A DNA stretch of 64,000 nt from NCBI GenBank assembly GCA_024742475.1, contig JANSYI010000010.1, forward strand, positions 1-64,000, given 5' to 3'. Position numbers and translations under genes: made by a program. The DNA is from a bacterium (GTDB lineage: Bacteria > Myxococcota_A > Polyangia > Nannocystales > Nannocystaceae). Positions 28,508-41,144 of the stretch are shown here, piece after piece. Within the stretch, counting starts at the first letter, position 1, and each line of letters starts with the position of its first letter. The notes beneath the pieces are model-generated. The model was not told where the DNA came from and ran no database searches. It saw nothing but the letters and a program-made list of their open reading frames with translations.

Positions 28508-29575
28508 ATGACCGGGGATTCGGGCCGCCCCCTCAAACGGCGGCCCGTTTTCTTGGTGTGTGCCCTGCTGGTCCTCGTCGGCCTGACGGTCTGGCGGCTG
28601 TGGTACGCGCCCGTTCCCCCGCGCATCGTCCTGGTGCGGGGCGAGGTGATGGGCACCACCTACGCGGTCAAGGTCGTCGCCGACACTCGGCAGGAGCAGT
28701 CGGCGCAGGGCCAAGCGGCGCTGGAGACGATCGTCCACGAGGCGCTGCGCGGCGTGGACGAGGCGATGTCCACGTACAAGCCAGACTCGGAACTCTCGGC
28801 CTTCAACGACGGGCCTGCCGACACCGACGTGGCGCTCTCCCCCGCGCTCGCCGAGGTCATGACGCTCGCCTTCGACGTCAACCGCCGCAGCGACGGGGCG
28901 TTCGACGTGACCGTGGGACCACTGGTCGATCGCTGGGGGTTCGGTGCCCAGGGCGAGCTCGAAGCGCTGCCCACCGAGGCCGAGCTGGACACCCTCCGCG
29001 CGCGCCTCGGCCACGACCACCTGCGCCTTGGCGACGGCACGCTTCGCAAGGACGCTCCCGATCTGCGCGTCGACCTCAGCGCGATCGCCAAGGGGTACGG
29101 CGTCGACCAGGCCGCGGCCGCACTCGAAGCGGCCGGCTACGACGACTTCTTGGTGGAGGTGGGCGGAGAGGTGCGCGTCGCGGGCACCACCGAGGCGGGG
29201 CGGCCGTGGCGGCTCGCGGTCGAAAAGCCCAGCAGTGGCGATCGGGCGATCCATGAGGTGGTGGCGCTGCAAGATCTCGCGCTGGCCACTTCGGGCGACT
29301 ACCGCAACTTCACCGTCGTCGACGGCGTCCGCTACTCCCACACCATCGACCCCACGACGGGGCGCCCGGTCGAGCACCGCCTGGCCTCGGTCAGCGTCGT
29401 CGCGCCCACGTGCGCCGAGGCCGATGCGCTCGCCACCGCCCTGAACGTGCTCGGACCCGAGCGAGGGCTCGCGCTGGCAAAGCGCGAAGGGCTGCCGGCC
29501 CTCTTCCTCGTCGGCGACCCGGCCGACCTCGAAGCGCACGCCACGGCAGCCTGGACGGCGCTGCGGGTGAAGTGA
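28508..29575 (+). CDS. apbE: FAD:protein FMN transferase ApbE
   Basis: 355 residues from ATG 28508; GTG 28478, overlapping the nqrF stop, is an equally open choice. A basic stretch (RPLKRRP) and one transmembrane segment (VFLVCALLVLVGLTVW) anchor it outside the membrane. Family motifs include GEVMGTTYAVKV, DLSAIAKGYGVD, LVEVGGEVRVAG, LALATSGDYRNF and YSHTIDPTTGRPV. It transfers FMN from FAD to Thr in the (S/T)GAT motifs of NqrB and NqrC, which explains its place behind nqrF. An intrinsic-terminator-like hairpin lies inside its first 16 codons (see separate entry). Confidence 0.94.
   Translation: MTGDSGRPLKRRPVFLVCALLVLVGLTVWRLWYAPVPPRIVLVRGEVMGTTYAVKVVADTRQEQSAQGQAALETIVHEALRGVDEAMSTYKPDSELSAFNDGPADTDVALSPALAEVMTLAFDVNRRSDGAFDVTVGPLVDRWGFGAQGELEALPTEAELDTLRARLGHDHLRLGDGTLRKDAPDLRVDLSAIAKGYGVDQAAAALEAAGYDDFLVEVGGEVRVAGTTEAGRPWRLAVEKPSSGDRAIHEVVALQDLALATSGDYRNFTVVDGVRYSHTIDPTTGRPVEHRLASVSVVAPTCAEADALATALNVLGPERGLALAKREGLPALFLVGDPADLEAHATAAWTALRVK
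28521..28554 (+). terminator. terminator-like hairpin inside the 5' end of apbE
   Basis: Left arm CGGGCCGCC (28521-28529), right arm GGCGGCCCG (28539-28547), 9-nt loop, then TTTTCTT to 28554: a complete intrinsic terminator on the plus strand, 36 bp past the nqrF stop. It lies within the apbE reading frame if apbE starts at 28478 or 28508. In-frame TTG 28553 and GTG 28556 follow directly. It may end most nqr transcripts while coupled translation allows some apbE expression. Confidence 0.7.
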
Positions 29576-29601
29576 GCGCCGAGGGTGCTACCGTGGCCCC
29601 C

Positions 29602-30165
29602 ATGCAACACAGGCTCTGGATCGTGCTGCTGACCGCGCTCGTCGCATGCGGCGACGGGGGCAACGAGGCCGCGGACACCGAGGCCATGTGCGGGGGGTAT
29701 GGCGAGGACCCGGACCCATGCTGCTGCTTCCCTGAGCCCGGCGTCGCCGCGTGCGACCAGGTGCAGCTGTGTCCCACCATCGAGGCCGACTGCGGTGAGG
29801 GCACCCTGGGCGAAGGCATGTGCGCGCTCGACCAGGCCTCCGACGGGGCGGTGATGTGTGCGCTGAACGTGCTCTCCGACGCGAGCGCGCAGGGGAGCAT
29901 CGCGTGGACGATCCGCGAGTCGGGCGGCTCCAGGCTCTCCGAGGGGACGCTGCACCTCGGAGGCGCGCGCGTCGCGATGGACGTCTCCACGCAAGAGGCT
30001 GGCGAGACGACGCAACAAGCCTACGCGGGGTCGCTGCCCCCCGATTTCGACGCGCAGGCGTGCACCGCGTTCAACGAGCCGGGCCAGCGCTTCGAGTGCA
30101 TGCTCAACGCCACCGCGCTCGACGACAGCCTGACCTGCCAAGACGTCACAGCGCCCGATGCCTGA
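29602..30165 (+). CDS. Cys-rich lipoprotein, unknown function
   Basis: 187 residues from ATG 29602. The signal peptide MQHRLWIVLLTALVA leads to a lipobox (LVAC). The mature protein has a Cys-rich N-terminal segment (CCCFPEPGVAACDQVQLCP...) and then a beta-rich domain (GSIAWTIRESGGSRLSEGTL). At least ten Cys in the mature part suggest disulphides and extracytoplasmic location. No family recognised. It lies between apbE and the kinase gene, 26 bp before the kinase, so it may be co-transcribed with it. Confidence 0.78.
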   Translation: MQHRLWIVLLTALVACGDGGNEAADTEAMCGGYGEDPDPCCCFPEPGVAACDQVQLCPTIEADCGEGTLGEGMCALDQASDGAVMCALNVLSDASAQGSIAWTIRESGGSRLSEGTLHLGGARVAMDVSTQEAGETTQQAYAGSLPPDFDAQACTAFNEPGQRFECMLNATALDDSLTCQDVTAPDA

Positions 30166-30191
30166 GCGCGGGCCTGCGGTACCATCGAAAT

Positions 30192-32780
<2,589 letters not shown>

Positions 32781-32805
32781 GTACCCGCGCGCGCCGCGAC
32801 GCGCT

Positions 32806-33057
32806 ATGCTCGCGTCGATGCTGGTCGCGTCCTCCATGCTGCTGACCGTCGGCCTCACGGTGGGGCTCATCGCGCTGCTCATGAGCGGGATGGCGATCGG
32901 CGTGATCGTGTCCAACCGTCGCCTGGCGGGCTCCTGCGGGGGCACCGGGGCCGACTGCTTGTGCGAGAAGAAAGAGCGGGGCGAGTGCCCCAAGGACAAC
33001 CCCGACGCGCTGCCGCCGAATGAGCGGCTCGTCAGCGCCGACCTCGCGCCACGCTGA
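32806..33057 (+). CDS. nqrM: NqrM-like Na+-NQR maturation factor
   Basis: 83 residues. One transmembrane helix (about 11-35) is followed by a conserved Cys pattern: AGSCGGTGADCLCEKKE, with Cys44, Cys51, Cys53 and Cys61. This is the architecture of NqrM (DUF539), a small membrane protein needed to build the NqrD/NqrE iron centre and usually found next to apbE. The match rests on the GSCGG-x-C-x-C-x(7)-C pattern, helix position, size, and presence 4.3 kb downstream of nqrF. An alternative ATG at 32818 would shorten it by four residues. Confidence 0.82.
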   Translation: MLASMLVASSMLLTVGLTVGLIALLMSGMAIGVIVSNRRLAGSCGGTGADCLCEKKERGECPKDNPDALPPNERLVSADLAPR

Positions 33058-33072
33058 GGAACGTCGCTCGCC

Positions 33073-33570
33073 ATGGTCCCCACGCCCGCCGAAGCCCGCG
33101 CGTTTGCGATCGAAGCCCACGGCGCGCAGACCTACGGCACCCGGCCGTACGTGACCCATCTCGACGCCGTCGCGGCGCTCGTGCCCGATGACCCTCCGCT
33201 GCAAGCCGTGGCCTACCTCCACGACGTGCTCGAGGACACGCCCGTCCGCTACCCCACGATCTCGGAGCGCTTCGGCACCATCGTGGCCGACGCCGTCGCG
33301 CTGGTCACCGACCCCGAGGGTGCCGACCGCCGCGCGCGGAAAGCCGCCCTGCACGCCCGCCTCGCCGGCCTCTGCCTCGCCGATCCCGCGGCGCCGCTGG
33401 CCCTGCACGTCAAGGTCGCCGACCGGCTGGCCAACGTCCGCACATGCGTGCGATCGGCCGATGCTCGGCTGCGCACGTATCGGCGCGAGCACGCGGGGTT
33501 TCGTCCCGCGGCGTTCCGGCCCGGCCTGTGCGACGCGCTGTGGACCGAGCTCGACGCGCTCCTTGCCTAG
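33073..33570 (+). CDS. HD-domain phosphohydrolase (RelA/SpoT HD-like)
   Basis: 165 residues. The metal-binding His/Asp pattern of SpoT/MESH1-type HD domains is visible: an early His (AIEAHGAQ), THLDAV, AYLHDVLEDT, and the later lysine/aspartate strand HVKVADRLANVRTC. Members hydrolyse (p)ppGpp or related pyrophosphates, but small stand-alone forms are diverse and the substrate here is not determined. No synthetase domain is attached. It lies 15 bp after nqrM and 28 bp before the thioredoxin-like gene, probably in the same transcript. Confidence 0.85.
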   Translation: MVPTPAEARAFAIEAHGAQTYGTRPYVTHLDAVAALVPDDPPLQAVAYLHDVLEDTPVRYPTISERFGTIVADAVALVTDPEGADRRARKAALHARLAGLCLADPAAPLALHVKVADRLANVRTCVRSADARLRTYRREHAGFRPAAFRPGLCDALWTELDALLA

Positions 33571-33598
33571 CCGCGGGCGCCGCGGCATGGTCGCCACC

Positions 33599-34108
33599 AT
33601 GCGCCGGACCCTCATCGCGCTCCTCCTCGTCGGTGCTGCCTGCGAGGGCAAGGGCACCACGTCTTCGGAGGCCAGCGTCGCGCTCGAGCCTTCGGTGCGC
33701 TTCGAAGGCAAGACGACCGACGGCAAGGACGTCAGCCTCGCCGACTACGAGGGCAAGGTCGTGCTCGTGAATGTCTGGGCCAGCTGGTGCGGCCCGTGCA
33801 AGAAGGAGCTGCCAGAGCTCCAAAAGATGCACCACGCCTACGGCGACGACTTCGCGGTGCTCGGCGTCAGCATCGACAAAGCCCGCAACCACCAGGCCGT
33901 CCGCGGCCTGATGCGGCAGTTCGGCATCGACTACCCCGTCGTGCTCGACACCGACGGGCTGTCGGTGCAGGCCTTCGGCGTGCAGGGCTATCCGACCTCG
34001 GTGCTCATCGACCGCAACGGCGTGATCCGGTGGCGCCGAGAGGGCATCATCGAGCCAGGCGACACCGAGGCCCAGACCGCGATCAGGGCCGCGATCGAGG
34101 CCGGCTGA
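33599..34108 (+). CDS. TlpA/ResA-like thioredoxin lipoprotein
   Basis: 169 residues from ATG 33599. The signal peptide ends in a lipobox (LLLVGAAC). The thioredoxin domain has the active site WASWCGPCKKELPEL and the cis-Pro loop (GYPTSVLID). It should reduce disulphides on the outer face of the membrane, for example in c-type cytochrome apoproteins. This fits the multiheme cytochrome encoded 0.8 kb downstream, though the link is inference. The stop overlaps the next start (ATGA at 34108). Confidence 0.92.
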   Translation: MRRTLIALLLVGAACEGKGTTSSEASVALEPSVRFEGKTTDGKDVSLADYEGKVVLVNVWASWCGPCKKELPELQKMHHAYGDDFAVLGVSIDKARNHQAVRGLMRQFGIDYPVVLDTDGLSVQAFGVQGYPTSVLIDRNGVIRWRREGIIEPGDTEAQTAIRAAIEAG

Positions 34109-34362
34109 TGCACGCGCTCGAGCCCGACCCCAAGGTGCTCTTGGCGCTGGTCCGGGCCAAGATGCCGTTTGGCAAGTACGCCGGCTGGCCGCTGTCGAAG
34201 ATCCCCGAGAACTACTTTCTGTGGTTTCGAGAGCGCGGCTTTCCGGGCGGCCTGCTCGGCGAGCAGATGGCGATGATGCTCGAGATCAAGACGCACGGGT
34301 TGGAGCCGCTGCTGTGGGAGCTTCAGCGGCGCCTCGATCCGCTGGGGGCTGAGTTCGAGTAG
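34108..34362 (+). CDS. DUF3820-family small protein
   Basis: 84 residues. It carries the family pattern MPFGKYAGWPLSKIPENYFL, followed by WFRERGFPGGLLGEQ and EIKTHGLEPLL. DUF3820 proteins are small cytoplasmic proteins of unknown function, sometimes fused to exonuclease domains. It is translationally coupled to the upstream thioredoxin gene by ATGA overlap. Confidence 0.85.
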   Translation: MHALEPDPKVLLALVRAKMPFGKYAGWPLSKIPENYFLWFRERGFPGGLLGEQMAMMLEIKTHGLEPLLWELQRRLDPLGAEFE

Positions 34363-34398
34363 TACGCGGCGGCGTGTGGCGCGATATCCTCGTCGCGC

Positions 34399-34917
34399 AT
34401 GGCGAGAGCTGGACTGACATGCCTGGCCTTTGGACTCCTGGTGTCAGGCTGCGAGGACTCGCCGCAGCCCGCAGCGGACCCCTGCGCGCCCTCGAACGAC
34501 CCGGTCGTTCGCATCGGCCAGGGCGTAGGCGGTGCGTTCGCGCCGTTCGAGGACGGCGAAGAGGTCTCGCTCGCCGTGGCACCGCAAGGCGGGTTCGGGG
34601 TGTCGGTCGTGATTCGCACCGAGGGCCTCGCCGCCGGCGACGACGCGCTCGCCGACGTCCAGCTCGACGTGCTCATCGATGGGGAGACCGAAGGTGCCTT
34701 CACGCTCACCGACGCCGCGCTGCTCTGTGTGGACGGCGAGGACGGCGGGGGCCTGATCTCCGGCGCCGTCGTCGGGTTCGACCCCGATCGCTACAGCACC
34801 AACGACGAGCTCGTCGGGCTCGATGGCCGAGAGGCCGTCCTCGACGTGACGGTGATGGACGGCGGCATGGCGATGGCGTCCGTCCAGCAGACGGTGACCA
34901 TCGCGGTCGGGGGGTGA
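34399..34917 (+). CDS. lipoprotein of unknown function
   Basis: 172 residues. Signal peptide MARAGLTCLAFGLLVSGC with lipobox cysteine at position 18. The mature part is acidic and beta-rich (VSLAVAPQGGFGVSVVIRTE; VQLDVLIDGETEGAFTLTD), suggesting a small immunoglobulin-like or jelly-roll domain. Family not recognised. It stops 7 bp before the multiheme cytochrome and reads in the same direction, so it is very probably part of the same operon and surface complex. Confidence 0.78.
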   Translation: MARAGLTCLAFGLLVSGCEDSPQPAADPCAPSNDPVVRIGQGVGGAFAPFEDGEEVSLAVAPQGGFGVSVVIRTEGLAAGDDALADVQLDVLIDGETEGAFTLTDAALLCVDGEDGGGLISGAVVGFDPDRYSTNDELVGLDGREAVLDVTVMDGGMAMASVQQTVTIAVGG

Positions 34918-34924
34918 GGGCGAG

Positions 34925-36904
34925 ATGGTGACCGTGCGTGCAACCGTCGCTCCCCTTGCGCTGCTGCTCGCGGCCGGCTGCTCCCAGGGCGACCCTGCGC
35001 CGTTCGAAGGCGAGAGCTGCCTGAGCTGCCACGAGGGCATCGAGCAGGCGCACGGCCCCATCGCCGCGGATCGGTGCGTGGTTTGCCACGGAGGGGACCC
35101 GCAGGCCCGCTCCAAGGAAGACGCCCACGTCGCGATTCCCCAGGACTGGGCGGAGATCCGCGGCGATGGGCTCCCCGTCGCACCCGAGGGATTCATCCGC
35201 GACTTCGCACCCGACCAGCTCGACCGCCTCGACCCCGCCTACGTGCAGTTCATCAACCCCGGCGACATTCGGGTGGTGGACTCGACGTGCGGCACCTGCC
35301 ACCCCGATCAGGTCCGCACCATGCCAACCTCGATCATGACGACCAACGCCGGGCACTACTACCCGACGCTGTACATGGCGGGGCTGCAAGAGGACCGCCT
35401 CGCGGTCAATGGGTCGTACCCCGCGGTCGATCCCGACTGCGACCCATCGATCCCCGGGACGGTGTGCGCGCTCGAGACGCTCGTTCCGCCGGGTCCCGAC
35501 GGCGTGCGGGCGGCGATCGAATCCGGCGACATCGAGGCGGCGGCCTACGACCACTACCTCGCCAAGAACTGCAACACCTGCCACCACGCCGGCTTCCCTC
35601 GCAACAACTCCCCGGCCCTGTACCGGTCCACGGGGTGCTCGGGCTGCCACGTGCTCTACGGTGAGCTCGGCGTGTACGAGGGCGACGACCCGACGCTGGC
35701 CCGCGGCACCCCCGTGCACCCGCGCCGTCATGAGATCACCGCCGCCATCCCCTCGGAGCAATGCGCCACCTGCCACTTTCAAGGCGGGCGCATCGGGCTG
35801 CTCTTCCGAGGGATCCGCGAGGGCGGCTTCGGCGAGGCCCCGCCCCACGCCTCGCCCCTGCAGCGCACGCTGTACGGCCACACGCCGGGCTACTACTTCG
35901 ACGACGAGGACGTGACCAACGACGTCGACGAGACGCCGCCGGACCTGCACTACGCCGCGGGCATGCACTGCGCCGACTGCCACGTCGGCTCGGACGTGCA
36001 TGGCGACGGCCGGATCTACTCCTCGGCCAAGTACCAGGTCGACATCCGCTGCGAGGACTGCCACGGCACCGTGCGCGAGGCGATCGAGCCCGACGCGGAG
36101 GGGAAGTTCTTCACCCGCAGCGGCAGGCCCCTGCCCCAGCTCGCGCTGCAGGACGGGGCCGTCGTGTTGACCGGACGAGTCGATGGCGCGCTGCACCCCG
36201 TGGCGCAGGTGGCCGACCTCCTCGCCGAGGGCGGCGAGGGCACCGCGGCCATGCACGCCGCCATGGCGCCCGACGAAGACGGCTGGTCCCACACCGACTC
36301 GTTGACCTGCGACACCTGCCACACGTCGTACAACCAGCAGTGCATCGGCTGCCACGTCAGCTTCGACCTGCGCCTCGAGCAGGTCGACTACCAGACCGGC
36401 GTGAGCAGCCCCGGCCTCACCCGCGGCTCTCGCACCGCGTACTCGCTCGAGCAGGTCCTGCTCGGCCAGGGACCCGACGGGCGCGTGCAGACCGTACTCG
36501 CCTCCCAGCAGGTGCAGATGACCGCCGTGGGCGCGGAGTTCTTCGGCACCGCCGACGGCGAGCTGCTGGTGGGCTCGGCGCAGGGCGGCAAGTTCCGGGA
36601 GCGCGAGGGCTTCACCGCCAACCTCGGCTTCGCCCCCTTCTTCCAGCACACCACCACCGCGACGCCGCGCACCTGTGACACCTGCCACCGCCGCGACGAG
36701 AGCGACGCCGAGCTTCGGCGCGTCCGCGGCGTCTTCGGGCACGGCACCGGCGAGTTCATGCTGCAGGGCTCCGAAGGCGAGCAGGTCGACGGCCTGCGCT
36801 TCGTCGACGAGAACGGCGCCCCGACCACCACCTGGATGCACCCGGGCACCGGACCCGTCCCCCAAGACGCAATGGCCGCTGCGATCGCGGTGATCCTCGA
36901 GTAG
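34925..36904 (+). CDS. undecaheme c-type cytochrome lipoprotein
   Basis: 659 residues. Lipobox AAGC (Cys19) makes it an outer-face lipoprotein. Eleven CxxCH heme-attachment motifs are visible, in order CLSCH, CVVCH, CGTCH, CNTCH, CSGCH, CATCH, CADCH, CEDCH, CDTCH, CIGCH and CDTCH, at about residues 32 to 588. Spacing between motifs is irregular (11 to more than 100 residues), as in OmcA/octaheme-type extracellular electron carriers rather than NrfA or HAO. No extra Cys-containing heme motif was noticed. It could move electrons between the periplasm and an extracellular acceptor, or oxidise/reduce a small inorganic substrate. The lipoproteins on either side (7 and 3 bp away) suggest one complex. 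Confidence 0.93.
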   Translation: MVTVRATVAPLALLLAAGCSQGDPAPFEGESCLSCHEGIEQAHGPIAADRCVVCHGGDPQARSKEDAHVAIPQDWAEIRGDGLPVAPEGFIRDFAPDQLDRLDPAYVQFINPGDIRVVDSTCGTCHPDQVRTMPTSIMTTNAGHYYPTLYMAGLQEDRLAVNGSYPAVDPDCDPSIPGTVCALETLVPPGPDGVRAAIESGDIEAAAYDHYLAKNCNTCHHAGFPRNNSPALYRSTGCSGCHVLYGELGVYEGDDPTLARGTPVHPRRHEITAAIPSEQCATCHFQGGRIGLLFRGIREGGFGEAPPHASPLQRTLYGHTPGYYFDDEDVTNDVDETPPDLHYAAGMHCADCHVGSDVHGDGRIYSSAKYQVDIRCEDCHGTVREAIEPDAEGKFFTRSGRPLPQLALQDGAVVLTGRVDGALHPVAQVADLLAEGGEGTAAMHAAMAPDEDGWSHTDSLTCDTCHTSYNQQCIGCHVSFDLRLEQVDYQTGVSSPGLTRGSRTAYSLEQVLLGQGPDGRVQTVLASQQVQMTAVGAEFFGTADGELLVGSAQGGKFREREGFTANLGFAPFFQHTTTATPRTCDTCHRRDESDAELRRVRGVFGHGTGEFMLQGSEGEQVDGLRFVDENGAPTTTWMHPGTGPVPQDAMAAAIAVILE

Positions 36905-36907
36905 ACG

Positions 36908-37963
36908 ATGCCCGTCGTGCGACATCGCCTCATGACGGCGCTCGTGCTCCTGGTGTGGGGCTGCGGCGACGACGTCCCGGCCAACACCGAAACCGACCCC
37001 ACGGGCGAGACGGAGTCGGACACGGACGCGCCGTTCTCCTCGTCCGTCCAGGGCGGCATCGCCGGCGGCGTGATGCTCTCGGGCTACGCCCACGCGTCGG
37101 GTATGACGATGGTCGGAGGCACCCTCTCGGCCGCGCCTGGGGTCGAGCCTGGCGGGCCCGGCACGCTCTACTGGCTTCGCGACGGCGCGCTGTGTCGAGC
37201 GCGCGAGGTCAGCGACCACACGCTGTGGTGGATCGATGGCACGGGCGAGGACGCGTGGTTCGCGGTCGGCGAACGGGGCACGATTCTGCGCTACGACGGC
37301 GCCGCGCTGCACGACGAGTCGGTGGCCACCGACGCGATCCTCTACGGGGCCCGCGCGGCCGAGCCGGTCATCGCGGTCGGCGGCGACCCGTTTGGTACCG
37401 GGCAAGGAGAGATCTGGCGGCGAGAGGCTGATGGCACCTGGCTGCGCATCCACGAGGGCCTGCCTGGCGTCGCGTTCAAGATCCACGAAGACTGGATCGT
37501 CGGGACGGGCGTCGCGTGGCAGATGATGCCCGACGGGTCGCTGGTCGAGCACTTCCCGCCCGGCGGCGCCCGGCTCCTGACGGTCCGCAAGCGCGCCGAC
37601 GACGACGTGTGGGCGGTCGGCGGCTCGGACACCGCCGTGGTGCTCCACTGGGACGGCGCGACGTGGAACGAGGTCCCCTACGCGCCTGCGTGTGGCAACG
37701 GCAGCCTCAACGGCGTCTGGACGGAGCCGGGGGCCGACGTCTGGGTTGCGGGCTTCTTCGGCGCGATGGCCCGCTACGACGGCGAGCAGTGGGACTGCAA
37801 CGCGCCGCCGATCACCTTCGAGCACCTGCACGCCACCTGGCGCCACGAGGGCACGCAGTGGTGGGGCGGCGGGGCGCTCCTGAGCGCAGGCGGAGACACG
37901 GCCCTGCTCGGCCGCTACGGCGAGGCCGCGCTCGACCTCGAGGTCATCGACTGCGCCCTCTAG
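36908..37963 (+). CDS. lipoprotein with beta-propeller-like repeats
   Basis: 351 residues starting 3 bp after the cytochrome stop. Lipobox LVWGC near residue 19, a Thr/Asp/Glu-rich linker, then repeated beta-propeller-like strands of the form WFAVGERGTILRYDGAAL, VWAVGGSDTAVVLHWDGATW and VWVAGFFGAMARYDGEQW. These are typical of six- to eight-bladed propellers found in myxobacterial surface lipoproteins. Tight coupling suggests it is a partner or docking protein of the undecaheme cytochrome. Its TAG stop lies inside the first copy of a 12-bp tandem repeat. Confidence 0.85.
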   Translation: MPVVRHRLMTALVLLVWGCGDDVPANTETDPTGETESDTDAPFSSSVQGGIAGGVMLSGYAHASGMTMVGGTLSAAPGVEPGGPGTLYWLRDGALCRAREVSDHTLWWIDGTGEDAWFAVGERGTILRYDGAALHDESVATDAILYGARAAEPVIAVGGDPFGTGQGEIWRREADGTWLRIHEGLPGVAFKIHEDWIVGTGVAWQMMPDGSLVEHFPPGGARLLTVRKRADDDVWAVGGSDTAVVLHWDGATWNEVPYAPACGNGSLNGVWTEPGADVWVAGFFGAMARYDGEQWDCNAPPITFEHLHATWRHEGTQWWGGGALLSAGGDTALLGRYGEAALDLEVIDCAL

Positions 37964-37995
37964 AGGTTGGGCTAGAGGTTGGGCTAGAGGTTGGG
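37960..37995. repeat. three tandem copies of a 12-bp repeat
   Basis: CTAGAGGTTGGG is repeated exactly three times, then degenerates into G-rich sequence (GGGTTTGG, GGGTTGGGG) up to a short hairpin GGGGCT-GG-AGCCCC at 38026-38039. It fills the gap between the converging lipoprotein and ftsH genes. The G runs could form a weak quadruplex; no T-run follows the hairpin. Confidence 0.9.
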
Positions 37996-38039
37996 GCCCG
38001 GGTCGGCTGGGTTTGGTGCTGGGTTGGGGCTGGAGCCCC

Positions 38040-39980
<1,941 letters not shown>

Positions 39981-40081
39981 GAAGGAGGCGCTGCCAGGGG
40001 CGGAGCATAGCCCTGCGCCCGGGGGGGGTCAATGGTTGGCCCGATGCCCGAAAACCTCACGAACGCCGGTTTCTCGGGCCA

Positions 40082-41113
40082 TTACGTGGGTTCGGTCGGT
40101 GGCGTACGCACGCGGCCGGAGACGTGGATCTGCAGGGTGCGGCCGTCGGTGCTCACGCGCGCTCCACTGCAAAGCGCCCACGCTTTGCGCCCACCCGCGA
40201 GGACGCCGCGGTCGATCGCGTCGAGCGTTCGGCGACCGATCGCGTCGACCGCCACGCCTGCGTCGACCACGACGGCCTGCAGCACGCGCAGACGCACGGC
40301 ACGGGGCAGCCCTCCCCATGTGGAGAGGTCGAGCCCGCCGGCCTCGCGGCTCCGCTGGGCACGCTCCCCCTCGGCCCAGATCCGCAGCGCGTCCTCGGCG
40401 TCGCGCGCAGCCCGAGCGGCCGCCCCCAGCGCCTCCTCGACGCCGCCTCGCACCTCGCTCAGCGCCGGCAGCACGTCGCGCCGGATCCGGATCCTCGGGT
40501 GCGCGTCGTCGTCGTTGGTGGGGTCGTCGACGAAGGCCATCCCGAGCCGCGCGCACAGCGTCGCGGTGTCGGCCCGCGGGAGCTGCAGCAGCGGCCGCAC
40601 CACCGGCCGGTCGGGCTCGACCGCCCGCATGCCACCGAGGCCACGCAGCCCCGCGCCACGGCACAGGTGCAGCAGCATGGTCTCGGCCTGATCGGTGGCG
40701 GTGTGGGCCAGCGCGATGCGGCGCGCCGAGGCGGCCACCCGCATGGACTCGAGGGCGTCGTGTCGCCCGGCACGCGCACGCGCGGGCACCCCGGCGGCCT
40801 TGGTGCCCAGCTGCAGACGGCAGGCCACGTGGCGCACGCCGAGCCGGTTCGCGAGGGCCTGCACGTGGGCCGCGTCGTCTTCGGAGGAGCTCCGCAGCCC
40901 GTGGTCCACGTGCGCGACGGTGAGATCGAGCCGGTCACGGTCGGCGATCAGGGCGAGCAATCCGAGCAGCGCGACCGAGTCACGCCCCCCCGAACAGGCG
41001 ACGACCAGCCCATACGGTTGCCCCTTGGGGACCGCGTCGTGCGTGCGGGCCTGCTTCAACGCCGCCCGCACCAGCCCCAGCGCGTGCGCGATGTCGGGGT
41101 GACGAGGTGGCAC
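40082..41113 (-). CDS. tilS: tRNA(Ile)-lysidine synthase TilS
   Basis: 343 residues from GTG 41113. The N-type ATP pyrophosphatase PP-loop is clear (VACSGGRDSVALLGL), followed by AHVDHGLR, HTATDQAETMLLHL and RPLLQLPR. TilS converts C34 of tRNA-Ile(CAU) to lysidine so that it reads AUA. A start at ATG 41146 would overlap the divergent gene's start codon; GTG 41113 is the better fit to the family. The C-terminus is shorter than in E. coli TilS (no clear lysidine C-terminal domain beyond about residue 330). Confidence 0.93.
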   Translation of the reverse strand: MPPRHPDIAHALGLVRAALKQARTHDAVPKGQPYGLVVACSGGRDSVALLGLLALIADRDRLDLTVAHVDHGLRSSSEDDAAHVQALANRLGVRHVACRLQLGTKAAGVPARARAGRHDALESMRVAASARRIALAHTATDQAETMLLHLCRGAGLRGLGGMRAVEPDRPVVRPLLQLPRADTATLCARLGMAFVDDPTNDDDAHPRIRIRRDVLPALSEVRGGVEEALGAAARAARDAEDALRIWAEGERAQRSREAGGLDLSTWGGLPRAVRLRVLQAVVVDAGVAVDAIGRRTLDAIDRGVLAGGRKAWALCSGARVSTDGRTLQIHVSGRVRTPPTEPT

Positions 41114-41144
41114 GTGGCACCGCGTTGGGATAGTACCGCACCCC

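Noticed and set aside
34706..37846. 1,046-codon antisense frame over the cytochrome operon
   Set aside because: Its reading would destroy an 11-heme cytochrome and two lipoproteins with clear signal peptides; no domain is recognisable in it.
40037..40081. Inverted repeat TGGCCCGA / TCGGGCCA between tilS and ftsH
   Set aside because: Stem is short with a 29-nt loop and there is no T-run on either strand, so it is not called as a terminator.
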